DNA of 36,917 bases. It comes from Gemmatimonadota bacterium (GTDB lineage Bacteria > Gemmatimonadota > Gemmatimonadetes > Longimicrobiales > Gaopeijiaceae). The notes under the pieces are model-generated. The model did no database searches. It had not been told where the DNA came from and saw nothing but the letters and a program-made list of their open reading frames with translations. The stretch is taken from contig JAOUPR010000034.1 in assembly GCA_029879725.1 (NCBI GenBank), positions 1-36,917 on the forward strand. Direction: 5' to 3'. A program made the translations under genes and the position numbers. This document shows positions 1 to 8,211 of the stretch, piece after piece; positions within the stretch are counted from its first letter, which is position 1, and each line of letters opens with the position of its first letter.

Positions 1-1406
1 TGGCGGGCCAGCGCCTCCGCCTCGTTCACCGCCACGTCGCGCCCCACTCCGCTGAACACCTGGTCCACCTCGCCGCTCACCTGGGCGATGGCGGCCCCCA
101 CCGCGTTGGCCACGGCGTGGTGCTCCACGTGGACGACCTCGCTGATCCCCGGGACGCGGTCGGGGACGAGGAAGGCTCCGCCCCCCACGGCCAGGAGGGG
201 GAGGGGGTGGGCGTCCACCTTCATCCGGTCCACCCCTTCCTCCACCATGGCGCGCATCCGGGGGATGGCCCACGCCAGGAGCTCGGGGTCGAGGGAACGG
301 ACCCGCTCGGTGTCGCCGATCTCCACGAGCCCAGCGGCCACGGCCACGTCGGTGGCCGTGAGCGTCTTCCCTCCGAACACCATCCCTTCGCGGGTGAGGC
401 GGTACCCCACGCTCGCCGGGCCCACCGTGCGGCGTTCCGCGTCCACGAGCGTTCCCCCGCCCAGCCCCAGGGAGAGGAGATCGGGCATGCGGAAGAGCGT
501 GCGCACGCCGCCGATGCGCACCACGGTGTTGGCCTCCCGGGGGAACCCGGCCTTGAGGTGCCCGATGTCGGTGGTGGTTCCCCCCACGTCCACCACCATG
601 GCGTCGTGGAGCCCCGAGAGGAACGCGGCACCCCGCATGCTGTTGGTGGGGCCCGAGGAGAAGGAATAGACCGGGAAGGCGCGGGCGTACTCCGCCCGCA
701 TGACCGTCCCGTCGTTCTGGGTCAGGAAGAGGGGGGCCTCGATCCCGCTCCGCTCCAGCGCTTCGGTGAAGGCGCGGGTGGTGCGGTCCGCCAGCGGCGT
801 GAGGGTGGCGTTGAGGATGGCGGCGTTCTCCCGCTCCAGGAGGCCGATGCGCCCCAGTTCGTGGGAGCAGGTCACCTGCACCCCGGGAATGACTTCGCGG
901 AGGATCTCGGCGGCCCGCTCCTCGCACTCGGGGGTGAGGGGGGAGAACACCGCCGACACCGCCACGCACCCGATCCCGGCGTCGCGGATGCGGGCGGCGG
1001 CCTCGCGCATCCCCGCCTCGTCGAAGGGGACGAGGGGGCGGCCGTCGTACTCGTGGCCGCCTTCCAGCATCACGACGTCCCCCCGCACCAGTTCGGCCAG
1101 GTCCTCGGGCCAGTCGCAGAAGGGGGGGAGGGACGCCCCGCTGGGGAGGCCGATGCGCACCGCCGCCACGGGAGTGAGGTCCCGCCGCTGGACCACCGCG
1201 TTGGTGAAGTGGGTGGTCCCGATCATCACCGCGTCCAGGGGGCCCGGCGACCCGCCCACCAAGTCCACCAGTGCCCGCAGCGCGTTGGTGACCCCGCTGG
1301 TCACGTCCTCGGTGGTGGCCGTCTTCACCGCCCCTTCCACCGTGCGGTCGTGGAGGAGGACGGCGTCGGTGTTGGTTCCCCCCACGTCGATCCCGATGCG
1401 CCTCAT
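1..1406 (-). CDS. hyuA: Hydantoinase/oxoprolinase family protein, N-terminal part (cut by window edge)
   Basis: The reverse-strand frame stays open from an ATG at 1406 to the window edge, giving 468 codons without the C-terminus. It opens with MRRIGIDVGGTNTDAVLL, the acetate-kinase/Hsp70-type phosphate loop of the HyuA family. Further in are the family blocks SSGPTNSMRGAAFL and MVVDVGGTTTDIGHLKAG, the second nucleotide-binding DxGGTTTD motif. HyuA proteins are ATP-dependent hydantoinase or 5-oxoprolinase subunits that open five-membered cyclic amides such as hydantoins. No HyuB-type partner is visible here, though one could lie beyond the left edge. The start overlaps the stop of the DUF917 gene by ATGA, so the two are probably translationally coupled. 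The family is clear; the substrate is not known. Confidence 0.93.
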   Translation of the reverse strand, partial: MRRIGIDVGGTNTDAVLLHDRTVEGAVKTATTEDVTSGVTNALRALVDLVGGSPGPLDAVMIGTTHFTNAVVQRRDLTPVAAVRIGLPSGASLPPFCDWPEDLAELVRGDVVMLEGGHEYDGRPLVPFDEAGMREAAARIRDAGIGCVAVSAVFSPLTPECEERAAEILREVIPGVQVTCSHELGRIGLLERENAAILNATLTPLADRTTRAFTEALERSGIEAPLFLTQNDGTVMRAEYARAFPVYSFSSGPTNSMRGAAFLSGLHDAMVVDVGGTTTDIGHLKAGFPREANTVVRIGGVRTLFRMPDLLSLGLGGGTLVDAERRTVGPASVGYRLTREGMVFGGKTLTATDVAVAAGLVEIGDTERVRSLDPELLAWAIPRMRAMVEEGVDRMKVDAHPLPLLAVGGGAFLVPDRVPGISEVVHVEHHAVANAVGAAIAQVSGEVDQVFSGVGRDVAVNEAEALAR

Positions 1407-2509
1407 GACGCACCTCCCGGGGCGGCGCCGTCGAAGACGGAGCGGAAATCCAGGTCGTACCCGAAGGCCCGGGGCCCCACGTGCTCCAGCCCCTTGGGCG
1501 TCTTCTGCAGCTCCGGCGCGGGGAATACCACCACCCGCACCCGCTGCCCGTAGCGGAGGGACTCGGTCCCGATGGCGTCTCCCGTGGTGGAGTCCATGAT
1601 GGTGATGATCTCGGGGACGAACACCACCGGCTCCCCGTCGCGCCACCCCACCGAGAACTCGTTCTGGAAGTCCACCACGAATCCATGCCCCTGGTCGGGG
1701 CCCAGCCCCTCCATCTTCGCCGTCCCGCGGAGGAAGCCCCCCGTGGTGCGGCGCTCCACGTCCGTCACCTTCCCATGGAAGAGGACCTTCCCCCCCTCGA
1801 CGCGCACCGCCGCCTCCACCGGATCCTCCTTGCGGGCGCGGGCGTCGAGGACGGCCCGCCCCAGGCGGATGGCCTGGGTGACGGTGTGGAGGATCCCCCA
1901 GTCCTTCACCTCGCGCCCGGTGCGGGGCGCCTTGCAGGTGGCGGCCAGGGATCCCACTTCGGTGCACGCCTTCCGGCTCAGGCGCTCCATCCACTTCCAC
2001 GTGGCCGCCCGCGACACCACCACCGCGTTGTTGCGCACGTCGGCCAGGGTGAGGGGCCAGGGCTGGAGATCCCCGATGGCGAAGCTGCTCATCTGCGCTT
2101 CGGGGTAGGCGCGTCCCATGGTGTCCGCGTCCACCACCGGGAGCCCCTTCACCGCCGCCACCATGAACGGCTGCAACGAGTTGGCTCCCCCGATCTCGAG
2201 TGACATCACCGCATCGAAGGGGCGTCCCAGGTACTCCTCCATCATGTCCACGGCCAGCGCCGCCACCCGGGGATCGGTGAGGCGCTCCTCTCCCACCAGG
2301 GGCGCGCCCATGGTGGAGACCACCGCCACCAGGGCGTCGTCGGCCAGGTCGTCGGGGCTCATGAGCTTCACCCGCACCCCCTCGCGGTACAGCCGCTTCA
2401 TGTTGAGGAGGGCGTGGTGGGGATCGCCGCCCCCTCCCGCGCCCAGGATCCAGGCGCCGGTGGCGAGGGGATCCAGCTCGTCTTCGGTGATTTCGCGCGG
2501 TGGTGTCAT
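1403..2509 (-). CDS. DUF917 (S-methyl-thiohydantoin desulfurase-like) protein
   Basis: A 368-residue protein starting MTPPREITEDELDPLATGAWILGAGGGGDP. The glycine-rich GAGGGGDP block near residue 23, the later SLEIGGANSLQP and DADTMGRAYPEAQM motifs, and the overall length all match the DUF917 family. DUF917 has been linked to S-methyl-thiohydantoin desulfurase domains, and its members usually sit next to hydantoinase genes, as here. The 3' end overlaps hyuA by ATGA, and 43 bases separate the start from the thrC stop, so one thrB-thrC-DUF917-hyuA transcript is likely. Its exact role, as a partner or second enzyme in cyclic-amide breakdown, is inferred from the neighbour. There is no signal peptide, so it is cytoplasmic. 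Confidence 0.85.
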   Translation of the reverse strand: MTPPREITEDELDPLATGAWILGAGGGGDPHHALLNMKRLYREGVRVKLMSPDDLADDALVAVVSTMGAPLVGEERLTDPRVAALAVDMMEEYLGRPFDAVMSLEIGGANSLQPFMVAAVKGLPVVDADTMGRAYPEAQMSSFAIGDLQPWPLTLADVRNNAVVVSRAATWKWMERLSRKACTEVGSLAATCKAPRTGREVKDWGILHTVTQAIRLGRAVLDARARKEDPVEAAVRVEGGKVLFHGKVTDVERRTTGGFLRGTAKMEGLGPDQGHGFVVDFQNEFSVGWRDGEPVVFVPEIITIMDSTTGDAIGTESLRYGQRVRVVVFPAPELQKTPKGLEHVGPRAFGYDLDFRSVFDGAAPGGAS

Positions 2510-2552
2510 GTCGGTCCCGTCTCGGTGCTCCCGGCGTCGTTCGTGGGGCGTG

Positions 2553-3851
2553 TCAGAGGATGATGGGGCGCAGGGAGTCGAGACGGGAGGGGATGGTCTC
2601 CACCAGGCGCCGGGCGTCCAGGCGCCTGGACAGGGCGGGGGGGAGGGGGATCTCGGCCCCGATGAGCGGCTCCACCGTTTCGGCGAACTTGGCCGGATGG
2701 GCGGTGGCCAGGACCACCCCGGGGGTGCGGGGGTCCACGCTCCGCCGGGCGCGCATCCCCAGGACGCCCACGGCCGTGTGGGGGTCGAGGAGGACGCCGT
2801 GGTCCCGCCAGGCGTCGGCGATGCACGCGGTGGTGTCCTCGTCGGACCACGCCGATCCGGTGACCATGCCCCGCATCGCGTCGGCGTCGTCGCGGAAGAG
2901 GTGGCGCATCCGCTCGAAGTTGCTGGGGTCGCCCACGTCCATGGCGTTGGAGAGGGTGGCCACCGAGGGGCGGGGCGCGAAGCTCCCCGTGGCCAGATAT
3001 GCCGGGACCACGTCGTTCACGTTGGTCGCGGCCACGAAGTGGCGCACGGGGATCCCCATCTTCCACCCCATGAGTCCGGCGGTGAGGTTCCCGAAGTTCC
3101 CCGAGGGAACGGAGACGGTGAGGGGCTCGGGGTGGGCCGGGTGCGCGGCCCAGGCGTGGGCGTAGTAGAAGATCTGGGGAACCAGGCGCCCGATGTTGAT
3201 GGAGTTGGCCGAGGAGAGGTTCGCGCGTCGCCGGAGTTCCGGGTCGGCGAAGGCTTCCTTGACCAGGCGCTGGCAGTCGTCGAAGGCGCCCTCCACCTCC
3301 ACCGCCGTCACGTTCCCGCCCAGGGTGGTGAACTGGGCCTCCTGGCGGGGGCTCACCCGCCCCCGGGGGAAGAGCACCACCACCCGCGTCCCGGGGACGC
3401 CGTGGAAGGCGTCGGCCACCGCGCCCCCGGTGTCGCCCGAGGTGGCGACCAGGATGGTCACCCGGGGCGCGTCGTCGGGGCGCAGGGCGGCGGACATGCG
3501 CGCCATGAAGCGCGCCCCCACGTCCTTGAACGCCAGGGTGGGGCCGTGGAAGAGCTCCGCCAGGTGAATCCCGTCTTCCAGGGGGATGAGGGGGACGGGG
3601 AAGTCGAGGGCGTCGCGCACCACCGCCTCGATGCGCTCGGGGGGGAGGACCCCTTCCAGAAGATGGCGGGCCAGGACCACCCCCGTGTCGGCGAAGCTCC
3701 CTCCGGGAAGGCGCTCCAGGAGCTTCCTGGGGATGGGGGGGAACCCGTCGGGGAGGTAGAGCCCCCCGTCGGGGGCGAGCCCGCGGAAGAGGGCCTCGGC
3801 GAAGGGTACCGGGGGCGTCGCGCCGCCGCCGCGGGTGCTGACGAGCTTCAT
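2553..3851 (-). CDS. thrC: Threonine synthase
   Basis: A 432-residue PLP enzyme that converts O-phosphohomoserine to threonine. It starts MKLVSTRGGGATPPVPFAEALFRGLAPDGGLYLPDG, the typical N-terminus of the longer E. coli/yeast-type threonine synthase (FxxAxxxGLAxDGGLYxP). The PLP lysine lies in FHGPTLAFKDVGARF, at about residue 109, and the glycine-rich phosphate-binding part is VATSGDTGGAVADAF. The frame is open well upstream of 3851. The ATG at 3851 is chosen because it overlaps the thrB stop (ATGA) and aligns with the family N-terminus. The length is normal. It forms the last two steps of threonine synthesis with thrB. Confidence 0.95.
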   Translation of the reverse strand: MKLVSTRGGGATPPVPFAEALFRGLAPDGGLYLPDGFPPIPRKLLERLPGGSFADTGVVLARHLLEGVLPPERIEAVVRDALDFPVPLIPLEDGIHLAELFHGPTLAFKDVGARFMARMSAALRPDDAPRVTILVATSGDTGGAVADAFHGVPGTRVVVLFPRGRVSPRQEAQFTTLGGNVTAVEVEGAFDDCQRLVKEAFADPELRRRANLSSANSINIGRLVPQIFYYAHAWAAHPAHPEPLTVSVPSGNFGNLTAGLMGWKMGIPVRHFVAATNVNDVVPAYLATGSFAPRPSVATLSNAMDVGDPSNFERMRHLFRDDADAMRGMVTGSAWSDEDTTACIADAWRDHGVLLDPHTAVGVLGMRARRSVDPRTPGVVLATAHPAKFAETVEPLIGAEIPLPPALSRRLDARRLVETIPSRLDSLRPIIL

Positions 3852-4885
3852 GGACGGGAGCCGCCCTCCGCCGGGTGCGGTCCCTTTCGGGATCCCGGCT
3901 CCGCGCCCTGGGACGCTCCCGCGCCGCCCGCGGACGCCGGCTCCACGATCCGCGCGCCCCCCCGTGCCACCGACGACACGGTGAGATCCGCCTCCACCCC
4001 TCCCGCCGTGCGGAATGCCTCCACCATGGCGGTGCCCACCGACTCCGCCACGGCACGCCCCCGGGTGAGGGCGAACATGGAGGGACCCGACCCCGAGAGG
4101 CTGATTCCCAGCGCCCCGGCGGCCATCCCCGCCTCCTTCACCGCGGCGAACCCCGGCACCAGGGTGGAGCGCGGGGGCTCGGCCACCACGTCCACCAGAG
4201 AGCGGGCGATGAGGGACCAGTCCTCCTCGTACAGCCCCGCCACCAGCCCGGCGGTGTTCCCCCACTGGGTCACCCCCGCCCGGATGGAGATGGTGTCGCC
4301 CAGGAGGCGGCGCGCATCTTCGGTGCGGATCTCCAGGTGGGGGTGCACCACCACCGCCGTGAGCCCCGCGGGGACGGGGAGGTGGACGATGCGCAGCGGC
4401 TCTCCCGGAGGAACCAGGACGATCCCCCCGGCCAGGGAGGCGGCGGCGTTGTCGGGAGACGCGGCTCCCGAGCCCCCGGCCTCCCCCTCGAGGGCGCAGG
4501 CGAAGAGATCCTCTTCGGTGAGGTCGCCGCCCAGGAGGGCGTGTACCGCCACGGCGCCGGCCACTGCGCTGGCCGCGCTCCCGCCCATCCCTCCGGAGAG
4601 GGGGAGTCCCTTGCGCACCTCCAGCGTCACGCCGGTATCGGAGCCCAGGCGGCGCAGCACGGCGGCCCCCGCCACCGCGGCGGAATTGCGGGCCGGATCC
4701 CGGGGGATGCGCCCGTCGTCTCCCGTCACCGCCACGGAGACGATCCCCGACCCCGCCACCCGGCGCGCGACGACCTCGTCCCCCGGGGCTTCCAGCGCCA
4801 CCCCGAAGACGTCGAAACCGCACGCCACGTTCCCGATGCTGCCGGGGGCGTAGGCACGGGCGATGCTCGGTGTGGAGTCGGTCAC
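3848..4885 (-). CDS. thrB: Homoserine kinase (GHMP family)
   Basis: Phosphorylates homoserine with ATP, supplying ThrC. From a GTG at 4885 the product is 345 residues, MTDSTPSIARAYAPGSIGNVACGFDVFG, matching the GHMP-kinase N-terminus (APxSxGNxGxGFD). The ATP loop is GLPLSGGMGGSAASAVAG at about residues 93-110, and a late GHMP motif is LGISLSGSGPSMFAL. A CTG-initiated or longer start cannot be excluded because no strong ribosome site is visible. The C-terminus carries an extra tail of about 30 residues rich in Gly, Pro and Ala, so the protein is longer than the usual 300-310. The stop overlaps the thrC start. It is divergent from the AroM-family gene across a 120-base gap. Confidence 0.93.
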   Translation of the reverse strand: MTDSTPSIARAYAPGSIGNVACGFDVFGVALEAPGDEVVARRVAGSGIVSVAVTGDDGRIPRDPARNSAAVAGAAVLRRLGSDTGVTLEVRKGLPLSGGMGGSAASAVAGAVAVHALLGGDLTEEDLFACALEGEAGGSGAASPDNAAASLAGGIVLVPPGEPLRIVHLPVPAGLTAVVVHPHLEIRTEDARRLLGDTISIRAGVTQWGNTAGLVAGLYEEDWSLIARSLVDVVAEPPRSTLVPGFAAVKEAGMAAGALGISLSGSGPSMFALTRGRAVAESVGTAMVEAFRTAGGVEADLTVSSVARGGARIVEPASAGGAGASQGAEPGSRKGPHPAEGGSRP

Positions 4886-5005
4886 GTCGGGCCGGTCCAG
4901 GACGGGGGTGCACTTGGAAAACGTCCCCAACCTAGCGCGTGGGCGGGGAAAGTCACACACTCCCCCCTCCCCGAATCCAGTCCACCCGCGCGCCGGAGAT
5001 GCGTG
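4886..5005. promoter_or_regulatory. Divergent intergenic region between thrB and the AroM-family gene
   Basis: These 120 bases separate two divergent transcription units, so promoters in both directions must lie here or inside the gene starts. The only clear element is GGAG at 4995-4998, a ribosome site for the rightward GTG at 5006. I see no convincing -35/-10 pair, palindromic operator or threonine attenuator. Confidence 0.35.
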
Positions 5006-5671
5006 GTGCCGCCGAGAAAGCCCATCGCCCTTCTCACCATCGGGCAGACGCCCCGGAACGATCTCGTCCCGGAGATGCTGGATTGGATCGGTGAGGACTT
5101 CCCGGTGGTGCAGTTGGGGGCCCTGGACGGGCTGGATGCGGCCGAGATCGCGGCGCTGGGGCCGGCGGCCGGGGAGGCCCGGCTCGTCACGCGACTCCGC
5201 GACGGGAGCCAGGTCGTTCTCGCCCATACGCCCACGCAGGCGCGTGTCCAGGCCATCCTGGACGGGATCGACCCCGCCGAGGTGGCGGCCACGGTCCTCC
5301 TCTGCACCGGGTCGTTCCCGGGGCTCCGTGGCCCGGGTCTGTTCATGGACTCCCAGAGCCTGGTGGATCATGGAGTGGAGGCCATCTGCGAGCGGGCCGG
5401 CTCTCTCGGGGTGATCCTCCCTCTGTCGGAGCAGGCCGACGACTTCCACTACCACGCCCCCGCCGGGCAGCGCATGGTCCTGACCCATTCGTCGCCGTAT
5501 GCGTCGCCGCGCTTCCGCGAGGCGGGGGCCGAGCTGGCCGCGTGCGACGTCATCGTGATGCACTGCATGGGGTACACCGAGGGGATGCGCCGCGAGGTGG
5601 TGGAGGCGTCCGGGCGTCCCGTGCTCCTGGCCCGGCGCCTGGTGGCCGCGGCCCTGGCTCAACTGGTATGA
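5006..5671 (+). CDS. AroM family protein (Asp/Glu-racemase-like)
   Basis: A 221-residue protein starting at GTG 5006 (MPPRKPIALLTIGQTPRNDL), with GGAG 7 bases upstream; a GTG at 5003 is the alternative. The N-terminal LLTIGQTPRxDLxPEM and the later MHCMGYTEGMR are signatures of the AroM family. The family takes its name from a gene next to aroL in E. coli and has no proven function. Two Cys-containing turns, LLCTGSFPG (C100) and HCMGYTEG (C187), sit where Asp/Glu and hydantoin racemases carry their catalytic cysteine pair. Its ATGA overlap with the transporter and its position opposite DUF917/hyuA suggest a role in the same amino-acid or cyclic-amide pathway. That role is inference. Confidence 0.82.
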   Translation: MPPRKPIALLTIGQTPRNDLVPEMLDWIGEDFPVVQLGALDGLDAAEIAALGPAAGEARLVTRLRDGSQVVLAHTPTQARVQAILDGIDPAEVAATVLLCTGSFPGLRGPGLFMDSQSLVDHGVEAICERAGSLGVILPLSEQADDFHYHAPAGQRMVLTHSSPYASPRFREAGAELAACDVIVMHCMGYTEGMRREVVEASGRPVLLARRLVAAALAQLV

Positions 5672-7242
5672 GCCGACGTCATCCCTCCATCTTCGAGCCC
5701 GCCACCCTGGTATTCGGGCTGGCCCTGGCGGTGTTGGGCTCCATCATCGGGATCCAGCTCCTCACGCGGGTGGGGATCACCCCCAACAGTTCGGTCATCG
5801 CGGCCATCCTGGCGCTGACGGTGGCGCGCATCCCGCTGGCGGTGCTCCGGCCCTTCGCCTCGCTGGAGCGCCAGAACCTCATGCAGACGGTCATCTCCGG
5901 GGCGACCTTCGGCGGGGCCAACGCCCTCCTCCTCCCCATGGGGATCCTGTGGCTGGTGGGGAAGCCGGAGTTGGTGCTTCCCATGTTCGCGGGAGCGCTG
6001 GTGGCGCTGGCCCTGGACGCCGTCATCCTGTACCGGGTGTTCGACTCGCCGGCGTACCCGGCGGCCGCCCTCTGGCCGTCGGGCGTCGCCACGGCGGAGG
6101 TCCTCATCGCGGGCGACCAGGGGGGACGGCGGGCCGGACTCCTCACCGCCGGGGCCGTCGCCGGGGGCGTGGGGCAGTTCCTGGGGATCCCCATGGACAT
6201 CTTCGGCGTGTGCTGGATCGGGAACGTCTGGGCCCTCACCATGTTCGCGTTGGGGCTTCTGGCGCGGGCGTATGCCCCCGACGTGGTGGGGATGGAGTTG
6301 GGAGAGCGCTTCGTGCCCCACGGCGTCATGATCGGGGCGGGGCTGGTGGCGCTCGTCCAGATGGGGATGATGGTGGGGAGGAGGCGAGGAAGTGCGGAAG
6401 CGGCCGCCTCCGCCCGGCCGGGCACCACGGTGTCCCCGGAGGCGTTCGGGCGCGCGCTGGGAGGAGGGTTCTTCGCCTTCATGGGGGTGGCCACCCTCCT
6501 GGCCGTCGTATCCGGGGTGGCCGGCGAGATGCCCCTGGGTCAACTGGCCCTGTTCGTGTGCTTCGCGGCCGTGGCCGCGCTCGTGTCCGAGCTCATCGTG
6601 GGGGTATCCGCCATGCACGCGGGGTGGTTTCCCGCCTTCGCCACGGCGCTGATCTTCCTGGTGCTGGGGATGCTCCTGGGGTTCCCGTCCACGCCGTTGG
6701 CGCTCCTGGCCGGGTTCACCGCGGCCACCGGGCCGGCCTTCGCCGACATGGGGTACGACCTCAAGGCGGGGTGGATCCTCCGGGGGCGGGGCGCCGACCC
6801 GGCCTACGAGGCGGAGGGACGGCGGCAGCAGTTGTATGCCGAGCTCCTCGGTTTCGCCGTGGCCGCGGTCTTCGTCCTGGTGGTGCACACGCGCTACTTC
6901 GCCGCCGACCTCCTCCCTCCCGTGGACCGCGTGTACGCCGCCACCATCGCGGCGGGGGCGAGCCCGGAGTTGGCCTGGTCCCTCCTGGTGTGGGCCGTTC
7001 CGGGCGCCTTGATCCAGATGGTGGGCGGGTCGTCCCGGCAGCTCGGGATCCTCTTCGCCACCGGGCTGCTCATCGTGAGCGCTTCGGCGGGGTGGACCGC
7101 TCTGGTGGCGCTGGCCGCGCGGGGGGTGCTTCTCCGCCGATTCGGAAAGGAGGCGGAGGCTCCCATGTACGTGGCCGCGGGGGGATTCATCGCCGGATCG
7201 GCCCTCACCGGGTTCGGTACGGCGGCGTGGCGGGCGCGCTGA
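5668..7242 (+). CDS. OPT/YSL-type oligopeptide transporter family membrane protein
   Basis: A 524-residue polytopic membrane protein with roughly 12-14 hydrophobic segments. OPT-family features include RQNLMQTVISGATFGGANALLLP, LWPSGVATAEVLIAGDQGG (the PSG block with following substrate-path helix) and MGYDLKAGWILRG (the conserved DLKxG segment). OPT proteins import oligopeptides or metal-nicotianamine-type chelates by proton coupling. The ATG overlaps the AroM-family stop by ATGA, so the two are coupled. Being next to AroM, DUF917 and HyuA, it is the likely importer of the compound these enzymes process, although the substrate cannot be read from sequence. The stop lies only 6 bases from the stop of the convergent antiporter gene. 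Confidence 0.85.
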   Translation: MSRRHPSIFEPATLVFGLALAVLGSIIGIQLLTRVGITPNSSVIAAILALTVARIPLAVLRPFASLERQNLMQTVISGATFGGANALLLPMGILWLVGKPELVLPMFAGALVALALDAVILYRVFDSPAYPAAALWPSGVATAEVLIAGDQGGRRAGLLTAGAVAGGVGQFLGIPMDIFGVCWIGNVWALTMFALGLLARAYAPDVVGMELGERFVPHGVMIGAGLVALVQMGMMVGRRRGSAEAAASARPGTTVSPEAFGRALGGGFFAFMGVATLLAVVSGVAGEMPLGQLALFVCFAAVAALVSELIVGVSAMHAGWFPAFATALIFLVLGMLLGFPSTPLALLAGFTAATGPAFADMGYDLKAGWILRGRGADPAYEAEGRRQQLYAELLGFAVAAVFVLVVHTRYFAADLLPPVDRVYAATIAAGASPELAWSLLVWAVPGALIQMVGGSSRQLGILFATGLLIVSASAGWTALVALAARGVLLRRFGKEAEAPMYVAAGGFIAGSALTGFGTAAWRAR

Positions 7243-7248
7243 GCGTCG

Positions 7249-8211
7249 CTACAGGAGCCAGGCGAAGAGACCGAGGTACATCATGACCAGGAGTCCACCC
7301 TCCCAGCGCCGGATACACCATCCCGACCGGAGGATCGGTAGCATGAATACCGAGAGGATGATCACGGCCGGAAGCTGGCGCGACAGCACGGCGGGGCTCA
7401 CGCCGATGGGGTGGACCGCGGAAGTGGTCCCCAGGATGGCCACCAGGTTGAAGATGTTGGACCCGATCACGTTCCCCACCGCGATGTCCGTCTCCTTGCG
7501 GATGGCGGCCACCACCGAGGTGGCCAGCTCCGGGAGTGACGTCCCCACGGCCACGAGCGTGAGGCCGATGACCCCCTGGGGAATGTTCAGCGCCACCGCC
7601 ACCGTTTCCGCCGCCGTCACGATCACATAGCCGCCCACCACCAACCCCAGGCTCCCCGCCACCAGGAGTCCCAGGTCGTGGAGGCGCACCGTTCCGTTGC
7701 CCTCCACCGAGTTGCGCACGAAGGCCTGGTATTCGTCGAGGATCTCCGGCGCCTCTTCCTCCACGGACTGGAATACGAAGAAGAGGTAGGCGGCCAGGGC
7801 GATGAGGAGGAGCACCCCGTCGGAGCGCTGGATCTCGTGGTCCCAGAGGATGGGGTAGAGCGCGATGGTGACCAGGACCATGAGCGGGCCCTCACGCCAG
7901 ACCACGCGGGCCGCCACGTCGAGGGGACGGACCATGGCCGTGATCCCCAGGATCAGCCCGATATTGGCCATGTTGGAGCCCAGCACGTTCCCCATGGCCA
8001 GGTCGCTGTTCCCCCCCAACGCCGCCACGAGACACACCACCAGCTCGGGCGCCGAGGTGCCGAAGGAGACCACGGTCAGCCCCACCACGATGGGGCTGAC
8101 GCCCAGCGTGGCCGCGATCCGGGCGGAGCCGCGCACGAGCCATTCGGCTCCGAAGTAGAGGATCCCGATGCCCGCGACCAGTAGAGCGACCTGCGTGGCG
8201 AGAGTGGTCAT
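7249..8211 (-). CDS. Calcium/sodium antiporter (CaCA family, YrbG-like)
   Basis: A 320-residue inner-membrane protein with about 10 helices and the two inverted alpha-repeats of the CaCA superfamily. Repeat 1 (about residues 45-90) has SFGTSAPELVVCLVAA and GNVLGSNMANIGLILG. Repeat 2 (about 218-262) has AVGTSLPELATSVVAA and GNVIGSNIFNLVAILG. The acidic residues E56 and E228 in the GTSxPE motifs are the cation ligands known for the family. A short acidic loop (SVEEEAPEILDEYQ) separates the halves. The start at 8211 is chosen for the family N-terminus and its ATGA overlap with polX. Why an ion exchanger follows two DNA-repair genes is unclear; the overlap may only reflect compact packing. Confidence 0.93.
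   Translation of the reverse strand: MTTLATQVALLVAGIGILYFGAEWLVRGSARIAATLGVSPIVVGLTVVSFGTSAPELVVCLVAALGGNSDLAMGNVLGSNMANIGLILGITAMVRPLDVAARVVWREGPLMVLVTIALYPILWDHEIQRSDGVLLLIALAAYLFFVFQSVEEEAPEILDEYQAFVRNSVEGNGTVRLHDLGLLVAGSLGLVVGGYVIVTAAETVAVALNIPQGVIGLTLVAVGTSLPELATSVVAAIRKETDIAVGNVIGSNIFNLVAILGTTSAVHPIGVSPAVLSRQLPAVIILSVFMLPILRSGWCIRRWEGGLLVMMYLGLFAWLL

Noticed and set aside
88-1599. Rightward open frames over hyuA
   Set aside because: They are antisense to a frame with clear HyuA motifs and have shadow-type composition.
2118-4853. Long rightward open frame of 911 codons
   Set aside because: It lies opposite DUF917, thrC and thrB, has a Gly/Arg/His-rich low-complexity composition and matches no family; it is an artefact of GC-rich coding on the other strand.
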